Origin: Microbacterium profundi
GTDB taxonomy: Bacteria; Actinomycetota; Actinomycetes; Actinomycetales; Microbacteriaceae
DNA length: 64,000 nucleotides
Direction of reading: 5' to 3'
NCBI RefSeq assembly: GCF_000763375.1
Contig: NZ_JPSY01000003.1
Coordinates: 353,386-417,385 of the forward strand
This document shows positions 56,169-63,375 of this stretch, piece after piece; position 1 is the first letter of the stretch; each line of letters begins with the position of its first letter. The position numbers and the translations under genes were made by a program. Under the pieces are notes generated by a model. It was given only the letters and a program-made list of their open reading frames with translations. It did not search any database and was not told where the DNA came from.

Positions 56169-57124
56169 CAGTAGGCCTCCCGGAATCGGCGCACGAAGCG
56201 GATGCTGATGAAGTTAATGAGCAGCGTGATGAGGAACAGCAGCAGCCCGACGGCAAACAGCGTGTTGTATTCCAGGCTCCCGACGCGGGAGTCCCCGAGC
56301 GCGGCGTTCGCAATGAAGCCAGTCATCGTCTGTCCCTGCTCAAGCGGGTTGCTCACCATCTGTGCCTGGCTGCCGGCGGCGATCGCGACGATCATCGTTT
56401 CTCCGACCGCGCGGGAGATCCCCAGAACGACGGCGGCGACGATGCCTGACAGCGCCGCGGGGAAGACAACACGGAGAGTGGTCTGCATACGGTTGGCGCC
56501 GAGAGCGGCGCTTCCCTGTCGCAGTGCGCTGGGAACGGCAGACATCGCATCCTCGGCGATCGAGGCGATGGTGGGGATGATCATGACACCCATCACAAGG
56601 CCAGCGGCGAGAACGCTGAACGCACCCGTCGGCAGTTGGAGCCAGTCGCGGAGTACCGTGCCCTGGACGAACTGAAGGGCGAAGAACCCGTAGACGACGG
56701 TAGGAATGCCGGCGAGAATCTCCAGCAACGGCTTGAGTATCTTGCGGACGCGGGGTTTGGCGTACTCCGCGAGGAGGATCGCGGCGCCGAGACCGAATGG
56801 CACGGCGACGAGGAGTGCGATCACCGTCGTCCATAACGTGGCGGTCACCAGGGGCAGGACACCGAACGAGGCGTCGGCGAATCGGGGGGCCCAGCGTGTG
56901 CCGAAGAGGAACTCGAGCACGGGCACTTCGGCGAAGAAGCTCAGCGACGGAATCAGCAGCGCGATGAGGATGCCGACCGTCGTGATGACAGTGATGCCGG
57001 CCGCCACGCGCAAACCGAGCTTGATGAGGAACTCACCGGGCCGGCGGCGTCCAGCGAATGATGCGGAGGGGGCGGGGGCCCGACCAGTGGCCGGACCCCC
57101 TGTCCGCTCAGAGACGGTGGTCAT
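56168..57124 (-). CDS. pstC: phosphate ABC transporter permease PstC
   Basis: 318 residues. The N-terminal tail is Ala/Pro/Arg-rich and cytoplasmic, then about six helices and the docking loop VPSALRQGSAALGANRMQTT. GIPTVVYGFFALQFV is typical for PstC. It follows pstS by 23 bp. Confidence 0.94.
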   Translation of the reverse strand: MTTVSERTGGPATGRAPAPSASFAGRRRPGEFLIKLGLRVAAGITVITTVGILIALLIPSLSFFAEVPVLEFLFGTRWAPRFADASFGVLPLVTATLWTTVIALLVAVPFGLGAAILLAEYAKPRVRKILKPLLEILAGIPTVVYGFFALQFVQGTVLRDWLQLPTGAFSVLAAGLVMGVMIIPTIASIAEDAMSAVPSALRQGSAALGANRMQTTLRVVFPAALSGIVAAVVLGISRAVGETMIVAIAAGSQAQMVSNPLEQGQTMTGFIANAALGDSRVGSLEYNTLFAVGLLLFLITLLINFISIRFVRRFREAY

Positions 57125-57147
57125 GAGAATCGTCGTGAGCGGGCGGA

Positions 57148-58113
57148 TCAGCCGAGGGATGCGAGCTCGTCCGAGGCCGTGGTGACCTGCTCCTCGGTAA
57201 GGGGGACGAACAGGGCGCGCTCGGCGATGTCGAGCGAGTTCGCGACGTAGAAGTCGACGAACGCCTTCACCTGTTCCTTTTCAACGTAGGAGGCGTTGTT
57301 GACGTAGATGAACAGCGGACGCCCCAGCGGGGTGTACGTGCCGTCCTGAACGGTCTCCGTGCTCGGCATCACACCGTCGATCATGGCGGCCTTGATGACC
57401 CCCTCGTTCTCTTCGACGTAGCTCAGGCCAAGGAACCCGATCGCGCCGACGTCGCCCGAGACGCCCTGGACCGTGATGTTGTCGTCCTCCGAAGGGCTGT
57501 AGTCGGTACGAATCGCGCCTTCTTCACCGTTGATCGCGTCAGTGAAGTAGTCGAACGTCCCAGAGTCGGTGCCCGCACCAAAGAGCGTGATGGCCTGGTC
57601 GGGGAAGCTTGAGTCGACCTGGTTCCAGTTGGTGATCTCACCCTCGGCTTCCGGGCCCCAGATGGTGTTGAGCTGCTCGACGGTGAGATCCTCAGCCCAG
57701 TCGTTCTCCGGATTGATGATGACCGAGAGCCCGTCGTTGGCGGCGACGATCTCGGTGTACTCGACACCCGCGGCTTCGCACTCCGCGGCTTCTTCGTCCT
57801 TGATCGGACGGGACGCGTTGGAGATGTCGGTCTCGTCGGCGCAGAAGGACTTGAACCCGCCGCCGGTGCCGGACGTTGCGACGGAGACGTTCACACCGGA
57901 CTCCTCGTCGCCGAAGAGGTCGGCTGCCGCCTCGGTGAGCGGGGCAACGGTCGACGAACCGTCGGTGGTCACCGAACCGGACAATCCGCTTGCGGAGCCG
58001 CTCGATCCGCCGGAGTCGCCTTCCGCGGGTTGTCCCCCGCAGGCGCTCAGCGTGAGCGCGCCGATGACGACCAGCGCCGTGGACGCGAAGATCTTTGCTG
58101 TGGTCTTTCGCAC
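57148..58113 (-). CDS. pstS: phosphate-binding lipoprotein PstS
   Basis: High-affinity phosphate-binding protein, about 321 residues, with a signal peptide ending in LSAC (lipid Cys about 25) and a Ser/Gly-rich linker. Phosphate-site parts seen are VTTDGSSTVAPLTEA (GSST), ISNASRPIKDEE and FGAGTDSGTFDYF. GTG at 58113 is preferred: GAAGGAAG lies five bases upstream and it gives a compact signal peptide; the ATG at 58128 is the alternative. First gene of pstSCAB; a PHO box lies about 90 bp upstream. Confidence 0.94.
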   Translation of the reverse strand: MRKTTAKIFASTALVVIGALTLSACGGQPAEGDSGGSSGSASGLSGSVTTDGSSTVAPLTEAAADLFGDEESGVNVSVATSGTGGGFKSFCADETDISNASRPIKDEEAAECEAAGVEYTEIVAANDGLSVIINPENDWAEDLTVEQLNTIWGPEAEGEITNWNQVDSSFPDQAITLFGAGTDSGTFDYFTDAINGEEGAIRTDYSPSEDDNITVQGVSGDVGAIGFLGLSYVEENEGVIKAAMIDGVMPSTETVQDGTYTPLGRPLFIYVNNASYVEKEQVKAFVDFYVANSLDIAERALFVPLTEEQVTTASDELASLG

Positions 58114-58203
58114 GATTGCTTCCTTCATCTCAGATACGTGTCAGGCAGCCAGTGGACCGCCTCAAATAGATGGTTGTCTATCCGACGTATTCATAGAAGG
58201 TCA

Positions 58204-58225
58204 TCTATGTGAACGTGAGGTGAAC
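58204..58225 (-). promoter_or_regulatory. PHO box upstream of pstS
   Basis: On the minus strand: GTTCACCTCAC then GTTCACATAG, two 11-bp direct repeats whose first seven bases are GTTCACC/GTTCACA. This is the arrangement of actinobacterial PhoP-binding sites (repeats of GTTCACC every 11 bp). It lies 91 bp before the chosen pstS start. Confidence 0.75.
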
Positions 58226-58256
58226 GAACGTGGAAGAGCTCTCCTGAGTTACCGCG

Positions 58257-58662
58257 TCAGGAGAACCGGGCGAAGACGAGCGAGAGCGCAGCGAGGGCGA
58301 CGGCGATGAGCGCCATGGCCGAGTAGGAGCCGGTCGCGACCGCGAGCAGCGGACCTATCGCGGGGCCGAATGCGCCGATGAGGGTGATTGGCGCGGCGAA
58401 GACACCGTTGATGGCGCCGTAGTTCTGAGTGCCCCATCGGTCTGCGACGGCTGAGCCCTGCACAAGGGTTTGTGCGCCGCGGACGGCACCGGCGGCGATG
58501 CCGATGGAGATGAGCAGCCATGGCGGGCCGGGGACGAGAGCGAGGAGGGCGAGGAATGCGACGCTCAGTCCAGCGGTGGCCGCGAGGGGAATCCAAGGCG
58601 CGGCAGTGTGCGGAATGGCGACGTAGAGAAGTCGTCCGATGACCTGCCCTGCCCCAAGAAGT
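58257..58662 (-). pseudogene. C-terminal remnant of an MFS transporter
   Basis: About 135 codons read on the minus strand without a start: LLGAGQVIGRLLYVAIPHTA, then helices LSVAFLALLALVPGPPWLL and IGIAAGAVRGAQTLVQGSAV, the loop ADRWGTQNYGAINGVFAAP and two more helices, ending RFS. These are the last four to five helices of a 12-helix MFS protein. The sequence stops at the IS element; joining across the element puts a stop codon in frame, so the gene had already lost its front part before the IS arrived. Given its neighbours, an arsenic-related exporter is possible but unproven. Confidence 0.7.
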
Positions 58663-58663
58663 C

Positions 58664-59666
58664 CTAGATGAGTGAGTCCGATTGGCTGTGAACGGCGTGG
58701 AGGCTGTTAATCGTTGGCAGAGGGTGTTAAGCCCAATGTGTGAATACCGACCTCAACACCCTCCTGATCACACTTTACGTCCATCTCGATGACCGGATCC
58801 TGCCCGCGATCGGCTTCACCCGGGACCACCACCCCGGTCGCAAGCCCGCGTTGAACGATGTCGAGCTGCTGTGTCTACTCGTCGCGCAGCACCTGCTCGG
58901 GATCTCCTCTGACCGGAAATGGATCCGATACGCCCGCACCCACTTGAAGAGCATGTTTCCGGCGCTGCCTGGCCAGTCCGGGTGGGGCAAGCGCGTCCGC
59001 CAATCCACCGGGCTGCTGTCCGCGGTGATCACGGAGCTTGCCCGCGATACCCCGTCATGGAACGAAGTCACCCGGCTGATCGATTCCACCCCACTGCCGT
59101 GTGGGAAGTCCCGCGAGACGGTGAAACGCTCCGACCTTGCCGGTGACGCCGGCTACGGGTACTGTGCCTCACATTCCCGGTTCTTCTGGGGCTTCCGCCT
59201 CTACCTGGTCTGCACACCGGACGGGATGCCCGTGGTCTGGGGACTCGCGAATCCGAAGATCGGTGAACGCGAAGCCGCGGCAGCGATGCTCGACCACGAC
59301 CGCCACCTCATCCAGCCTGGACAAGTCATCATCGGCGACAAAGGCTTCGCCGGGCGCGAGTTCGAAACCTTCATCACCGAGGACCTCGGCGCACACCTGA
59401 TCCGTCCCGATCGCAAGGACGAGAAACCGAGGTTCGGGAAACTCGGCGGGATCCGACAATGGGTCGAGTCCGTGTTCGACACGCTCAAAGGCCAACTCAC
59501 CCTCGAAGACCACGGCGGACGCACCATCGCTGGTGTTTACTCCCGCGTCGCCGCACGGCTCCTCGCCCTCGCAGCCGGAATCTGGCACAACTGGCTCATC
59601 GGAGCACCCGTCAAACGCTCACTCATCGCCTACGACCACTAAACCCAATCGGACTCACTCATCTAG
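58664..59666. mobile_element. IS982-like insertion sequence with target duplication
   Basis: 1003 bp bounded by perfect 22-bp inverted repeats (CTAGATGAGTGAGTCCGATT + GG at the left, its complement at 59645-59666). AAGTC occurs immediately outside on both sides (58659-58663 and 59667-59671), a 5-bp target duplication. One transposase gene fills the element. Intact ends suggest that it could still move. Confidence 0.9.
58740..59642 (+). CDS. IS982-family DDE transposase
   Basis: 300 residues from GTG 58740. The catalytic core has LIDSTPLPCGKSRETVKRS (first D), GYCASHSRFFWGFRLYLV (typical of IS982), VIIGDKGFAGREFE (second D) and IRQWVESVFDTLKG (E). The N-terminal part carries an HTH-like region with ISSDRKWIRYARTHLKSMFP. 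No frameshift is seen. Named by likeness to the IS982 group; IS5-type relatives are the alternative. Confidence 0.82.
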   Translation: MNTDLNTLLITLYVHLDDRILPAIGFTRDHHPGRKPALNDVELLCLLVAQHLLGISSDRKWIRYARTHLKSMFPALPGQSGWGKRVRQSTGLLSAVITELARDTPSWNEVTRLIDSTPLPCGKSRETVKRSDLAGDAGYGYCASHSRFFWGFRLYLVCTPDGMPVVWGLANPKIGEREAAAAMLDHDRHLIQPGQVIIGDKGFAGREFETFITEDLGAHLIRPDRKDEKPRFGKLGGIRQWVESVFDTLKGQLTLEDHGGRTIAGVYSRVAARLLALAAGIWHNWLIGAPVKRSLIAYDH

Positions 59667-59698
59667 AAGTCAAGGACTTCAATGAAAAAGAGTCCATC

Positions 59699-59860
59699 AT
59701 GACCGTTTCTGCCGAAATGCTTCGCACCTACCTGCTCATCGTCGCGGTACTCGCGATCCGCGAGGGCATCGAAGCGTGGCGTGGCGACGTGGAATCCCTG
59801 TTCGAGGTACTCGAAGACCTCGAAGATGACGATGACGACGCAGAGGAGAAGATCCGTTGA
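59699..59860 (+). CDS. small hypothetical protein, one hydrophobic segment and acidic tail
   Basis: 53 residues: EMLRTYLLIVAVLAIREGIE (a short hydrophobic helix) followed by a very acidic tail with five Asp in a row (DLEDDDDDAEEK). I recognise no family. It begins 33 bp right of the IS element and its stop overlaps the next gene in TTGA, so the two are likely one unit. Its own promoter may have been disrupted or replaced by the IS. Confidence 0.5.
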   Translation: MTVSAEMLRTYLLIVAVLAIREGIEAWRGDVESLFEVLEDLEDDDDDAEEKIR

Positions 59861-60180
59861 CACAGGGCCCATTCCGGGAAGTCCCGATCGCATGCACGCT
59901 CCCGACAATCGCGGAAGCCAAGGAGCAGGTGGAGAAGTGGCAAGCGTTCGATGCGGACTACGCGCTCTCCTCAGAACGCACCGACTCCGAGCTCATCATC
60001 CACTATGCCAAGATCGATGACTCGATCAGCCGGCTACGGGATCTCGTCGAGGTCGAGCAGCGTTGCTGCGCGTTCGTCGATTGGGGCATCGACGAGAGCG
60101 GGAGCGACCTGCATCTCATCGCGCGCGGCTCTGAGGAGCAGCTCGCGGCGCTCAATGTACCGCTGCCTCGCGAGGCATGA
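59857..60180 (+). CDS. small hypothetical protein with a Cys-Cys motif
   Basis: 107 residues from TTG 59857. IACTLPTIAEAKEQVEKWQAF near the start, then SISRLRDLVEVEQRCCAFVDW and GIDESGSDLHLIARGSEEQL. The vicinal cysteines in an EQRCCAF context resemble the ExECCxF motif of small proteins in mercury/arsenic resistance clusters, so a metal or metalloid role is a fair guess, but no function is established. TTG overlaps the previous stop. Confidence 0.6.
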   Translation: MTQGPFREVPIACTLPTIAEAKEQVEKWQAFDADYALSSERTDSELIIHYAKIDDSISRLRDLVEVEQRCCAFVDWGIDESGSDLHLIARGSEEQLAALNVPLPREA

Positions 60181-60443
60181 CCGGAGCCTCACGCACATGT
60201 CAGCGTCACCGACGATGCTGGAGCGTAGACCGGCATTGCGACCGAAATGGTTTCGCGACTCGTGAACGTCCAAATTCTTTGGCGCTCAGTATCAAGTTGA
60301 GTTCCGGCGCCCGCACCATGCCTCCGCTGACGAACCAGGTCCGGCTCAGAAAAGTGTCACGATACACAGTGCCTAACGCGCTCTCCGCACGCCTGTTCGC
60401 GTGACATCTAGTGTCATCGCACCGCGTTTCCGACATTTGAGAT
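60181..60443. other. intergenic stretch without a recognised gene
   Basis: No reading frame with family features is seen on either strand. A small inverted repeat, GTGACATCTAGTGTCA, lies near 60401-60416 (TGACA and TGTCA arms). The rest up to the toxin-antitoxin operator is plain. Confidence 0.5.
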
Positions 60444-60499
60444 TTGATACGCCGTATCAAAGCATTGACCATCACTTAGATACGGCGTATCATTGTGGC
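60444..60499 (+). promoter_or_regulatory. operator-promoter of the antitoxin/RES toxin pair
   Basis: Two palindromes: TTGATACGCCGTATCAA at 60444-60460 and GATACGGCGTATC at 60479-60491, each GATACG-N-CGTATC. Between them stands the -35 TTGACC (60465-60470), and 17 bp later the -10 TATCAT (60488-60493), which overlaps the second palindrome. The ATG follows six bases after the -10, so the mRNA is probably leaderless. A regulator bound at both sites would shut off the promoter. Confidence 0.85.
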
Positions 60500-61099
60500 A
60501 TGACGATTGAATCACTTGCTCTTCATAACTTCGAAGATCGTGCGACTAAGGCGATCCTTCGCCGCAAGCTACAGATCAACACGCGCGACCTCGTGGCCCT
60601 GCTCGCAGATCTCGTCGACACTTCCGCGCCGACCACGCAGCCCGATCGCGACTTCCTCACTACCTATGCCGGCCTCACCGGTGCTGACCTCGAGGACGAA
60701 TCCGTCAGCGGCATCGACGCAAACATCAGCGCGAACCGCGCCCGCGCCTCCATGGACGTGCAGGCAGTTTCCCTGACCACGCAACAAGTCTCCGAAATGC
60801 TCAACATGAACCCCGCCAACGTTCGCCGCGCTGTGCTCGACGGCACCCTGTATTCAGTCAAACCCACACCAGGCTCGCATCACCGCTTCCCGAAGTGGCA
60901 GTTTGTCGACGGCCGTCCTCTCCCTGGTTTGCGTGAAGTGATCAGCGCTTTGCCGGATGACTATCACCCGCTTGAAGTCGCCGGATTCATTGCCGAACCA
61001 GCTGAGACGCTTCGCAATATGAGCCCGGCTCAGTGGCTCGCTGGTGGCGGCAACATCTCCGATGTCGTCGCGCTCGCGGACGGGCGGAGCTGGGAGTGA
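60500..61099 (+). CDS. antitoxin with MerR/excisionase-type HTH, partner of a RES toxin
   Basis: 199 residues. N-terminal helical part (1-85), then an HTH of the excisionase type (residues 91-134: SLTTQQVSEMLNMNPANVRR ... HHRFPKWQF), and a C-terminal part ending MSPAQWLAGGGNISDVVALADG (174-195), which resembles the toxin-binding tail of Xre/MbcA/ParS antitoxins. The HTH differs from the Xre fold seen in most RES partners. Its gene overlaps the toxin start by 4 bp (GTGA) and is controlled by two palindromes, as expected for a self-regulating antitoxin. Start fixed by the -10 six bases upstream. Confidence 0.8.
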   Translation: MTIESLALHNFEDRATKAILRRKLQINTRDLVALLADLVDTSAPTTQPDRDFLTTYAGLTGADLEDESVSGIDANISANRARASMDVQAVSLTTQQVSEMLNMNPANVRRAVLDGTLYSVKPTPGSHHRFPKWQFVDGRPLPGLREVISALPDDYHPLEVAGFIAEPAETLRNMSPAQWLAGGGNISDVVALADGRSWE

Positions 61100-61728
61100 G
61101 CGCCAAAAATCCCCGCACGCCCCCTCAGCCGCTCACCGCCGACGTGGCGGACGTGTGCACCCTCGCCACAGATCGACCCCTGTTCCGGATCCACACTGTC
61201 CGCGGAACTCACCCAACGCCCTGGGATGGTCTTCGCGAGTATGGACCGCTTCCCCAGTCTCGGTGGGAACCACAACCTCCACCATCAGACTTTTACCCCG
61301 GCAACGGAGTCGCCTATGTAGCGAAGGACCCGATCACCGCGTTCGCTGAAGTGTTCCAGAACCGCCGCCGCATCGTCATCAGTGCGGACAAAGCCATCAG
61401 CGCCTGGTTCCCCAAGCGCCCCCTGCGACTGCTCGACCTCACACAGGGGTGGCCAACCCGCAACGGGGCATCCGCTTCCCTCCACGCCGCGCCCAAGTCC
61501 ACCACCCAAGCATGGGCACACCAGATCCACACCCAGCTGAGCTCCTCGCTGCAGATCGACGGTCTATACGTGCCATCGACCATGACACTTGCACCGATGG
61601 TGGTTCTTTTCACTCGTTCGCAGGATGCGTTCCCAAAAGCGCCGACGTTCTCGCAACTGCTCACCCACCGAGACTCTCGCGTACTCGCGTCCAAAGCCGC
61701 GATCTCACTGAACTGGCCCTTGCTCTAG
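61096..61728 (+). CDS. RES-domain toxin (NAD+-degrading family)
   Basis: 210 residues. RES-domain toxins break down NAD+ and stop growth. The family's key residues can be placed: Arg31 in RPLFRIHTV, Tyr74 and Glu85 in GVAYVAKDPITAFAEVFQ, and a C-terminal Ser-containing stretch VPSTMTLAPMVVLF. GTG at 61096 overlaps the antitoxin stop. Right after it (38 bp) comes an IS3 element, so the pair sits at an insertion hot spot. Confidence 0.85.
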   Translation: MSAKNPRTPPQPLTADVADVCTLATDRPLFRIHTVRGTHPTPWDGLREYGPLPQSRWEPQPPPSDFYPGNGVAYVAKDPITAFAEVFQNRRRIVISADKAISAWFPKRPLRLLDLTQGWPTRNGASASLHAAPKSTTQAWAHQIHTQLSSSLQIDGLYVPSTMTLAPMVVLFTRSQDAFPKAPTFSQLLTHRDSRVLASKAAISLNWPLL

Positions 61729-62087
61729 GCCAAGCACCATGCAGCCCGCCCATCACATCGATCCTGTGAATCGCCCCGGGTCTCGTGGAGGGTCTGAAAT
61801 CCCGAGAGGATGAGACCTATGCCAGCTTTGAGGAAGTATCCGCCGGAGTTGCGGGAGCGAGCGATGCGGCTCGTGCAGGAAGCGCGGAAGGAGGATCCGG
61901 AGTTGTCTGTGAATCAGGCGGTGATCCGGATCGGACAGCGCGTCGGGGTGAATCCGGACACGTTGCGCGGTTGGGTTAAGCAGGCTCAGATCGACGCGGG
62001 AGAGCGTCCTGGAACGACGACTGACGATGCGTCGAGGATCAAGCATCTCGAGGCGGAAGTGCGTGAGCTCAAGCGCGCGAACGAGAT

Positions 62088-63321
62088 GGCGGATTCAACC
62101 GGTGGTCGCAACGAGTTCCGTGAACTTCTCCGATGGTGTCAGATAGCCGAGCGTCTTGCGAGGACGCCCGTTGAGCGAGTCCTGAATAGCGGTCAGCTCG
62201 GTGCGGCTGACCACGCTCAGATCGGTGCTCTTCGGCAGGTACTGGCGTAGCAGTCCGTTGGTGTTCTCGTTGCTGCCGCGTTGCCAGGGCGAGTGCGGGT
62301 CGCAGAAGTAGATCGGGATCCCTGTCTTCAACGTGAACTCGGCGTGCTTGGCCATCTCCGCGCCTTGGTCCCACGTGATCGTCCGCGCCAGCGAAGCCGG
62401 CAACTCGGTAATCGCCTCACGCATCGCCGCCTCCACCTGTGCGGCACTCTTCCCGTCCGGCAGATGCAGCAGCAACATGAGCCGTGTGGTGCGTTCGACG
62501 AGGGTCCCGACGGCGCTGCGGCTGTTCTCACCGAGGATGAGGTCTCCCTCCCAATGGCCAGGCACGGCGCGGTCTTCGACCTCGGCGGGGCGCTCGCTGA
62601 TCATCACCATGCCGGGCAGCCGGCCACGCCCATCAGTTGCCGTTCGGGATTTCCGAGCGGCGCGTCCTGACCTCAGGCAGCGGGCGAGTTCGCGACGCAA
62701 CTGCCCGCGTCCCTGCACGAACAGGGACTGGTAGATGGTTTCGTGACTCACGTGCATCTCCGGGTCGTCGGGATGCTCTAACCGTAGGCGGGCGGCGATC
62801 TCCTGCGGTGACCATAGCTTCTCCAACTCCGCGGTCACGGCCTGGAGTAGCCGGCCGCCGTCGAGCTTGAATGGCTTCGGCCTGCGCGCCTGCTCACGCG
62901 CGTCTTCATGCGCCCGCCACGCCGAGTACCCGTCGCGTCCGCCGCCGCGCTTGACCTCGCGGCTGACGGTCGAGACCGCCCGCCCGAGACTGCGCGCGAT
63001 CGCGGTGAGCGTGTCACCGCGGGCAAGCCCTACGAGTATTTGCTCGCGGTCGAGGACCGTCAGATGCCCCTTCCGCGGCTCCCACCCGAACGGCTTCGCA
63101 TCGAGGTGACGCCCCTCGCGGGCCATCTTCCCGACCATCGGCGCCGTGCAGCCGACTTCGCGGGCGATGTCGATGAGACGCCACCCCTTCGAGTGGAGAC
63201 GGATAGCGAGCTGCTTCTGCTCGCGACTGAGATGACCATGCTTGCCCTGCAACCGATGCCTCCCGAGATCAGCGTCTGCTTCATCTCACAGCACCCATTG
63301 CGCTGACCGGTTGAATCCGCC
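62088..63321. mobile_element. complete IS30-family element inside the IS3 element
   Basis: 1234 bp. Ends GGCGGATTCAACCGGT (62088) and its complement (ending 63321), 16 bp perfect and imperfectly matching further in. GAT lies outside both ends (62085-62087 and 63322-63324), a 3-bp target duplication as IS30 elements make. One intact transposase gene on the minus strand. Confidence 0.92.
62095..63252 (-). CDS. IS30-family transposase
   Basis: 385 residues. Two HTH regions in the N-terminus (RLIDIAREVGCTAPMVGKMAR and LTAIARSLGRAVSTVSREVKR), then the RNase H-like DDE core: GHWEGDLILG (first D), TWDQGAEMAKH (second D) and GSNENTNGLLRQYLPK (E), the hallmark of IS30. The gene is intact and the element ends are intact, so it is probably active. 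Confidence 0.95.
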   Translation of the reverse strand: MQGKHGHLSREQKQLAIRLHSKGWRLIDIAREVGCTAPMVGKMAREGRHLDAKPFGWEPRKGHLTVLDREQILVGLARGDTLTAIARSLGRAVSTVSREVKRGGGRDGYSAWRAHEDAREQARRPKPFKLDGGRLLQAVTAELEKLWSPQEIAARLRLEHPDDPEMHVSHETIYQSLFVQGRGQLRRELARCLRSGRAARKSRTATDGRGRLPGMVMISERPAEVEDRAVPGHWEGDLILGENSRSAVGTLVERTTRLMLLLHLPDGKSAAQVEAAMREAITELPASLARTITWDQGAEMAKHAEFTLKTGIPIYFCDPHSPWQRGSNENTNGLLRQYLPKSTDLSVVSRTELTAIQDSLNGRPRKTLGYLTPSEKFTELVATTG

Positions 63322-63375
63322 GATCCTGCTGGCGGCGTCGAGTTTCTTCGCGCGGGAGCTCGACCCGCGACTGCC

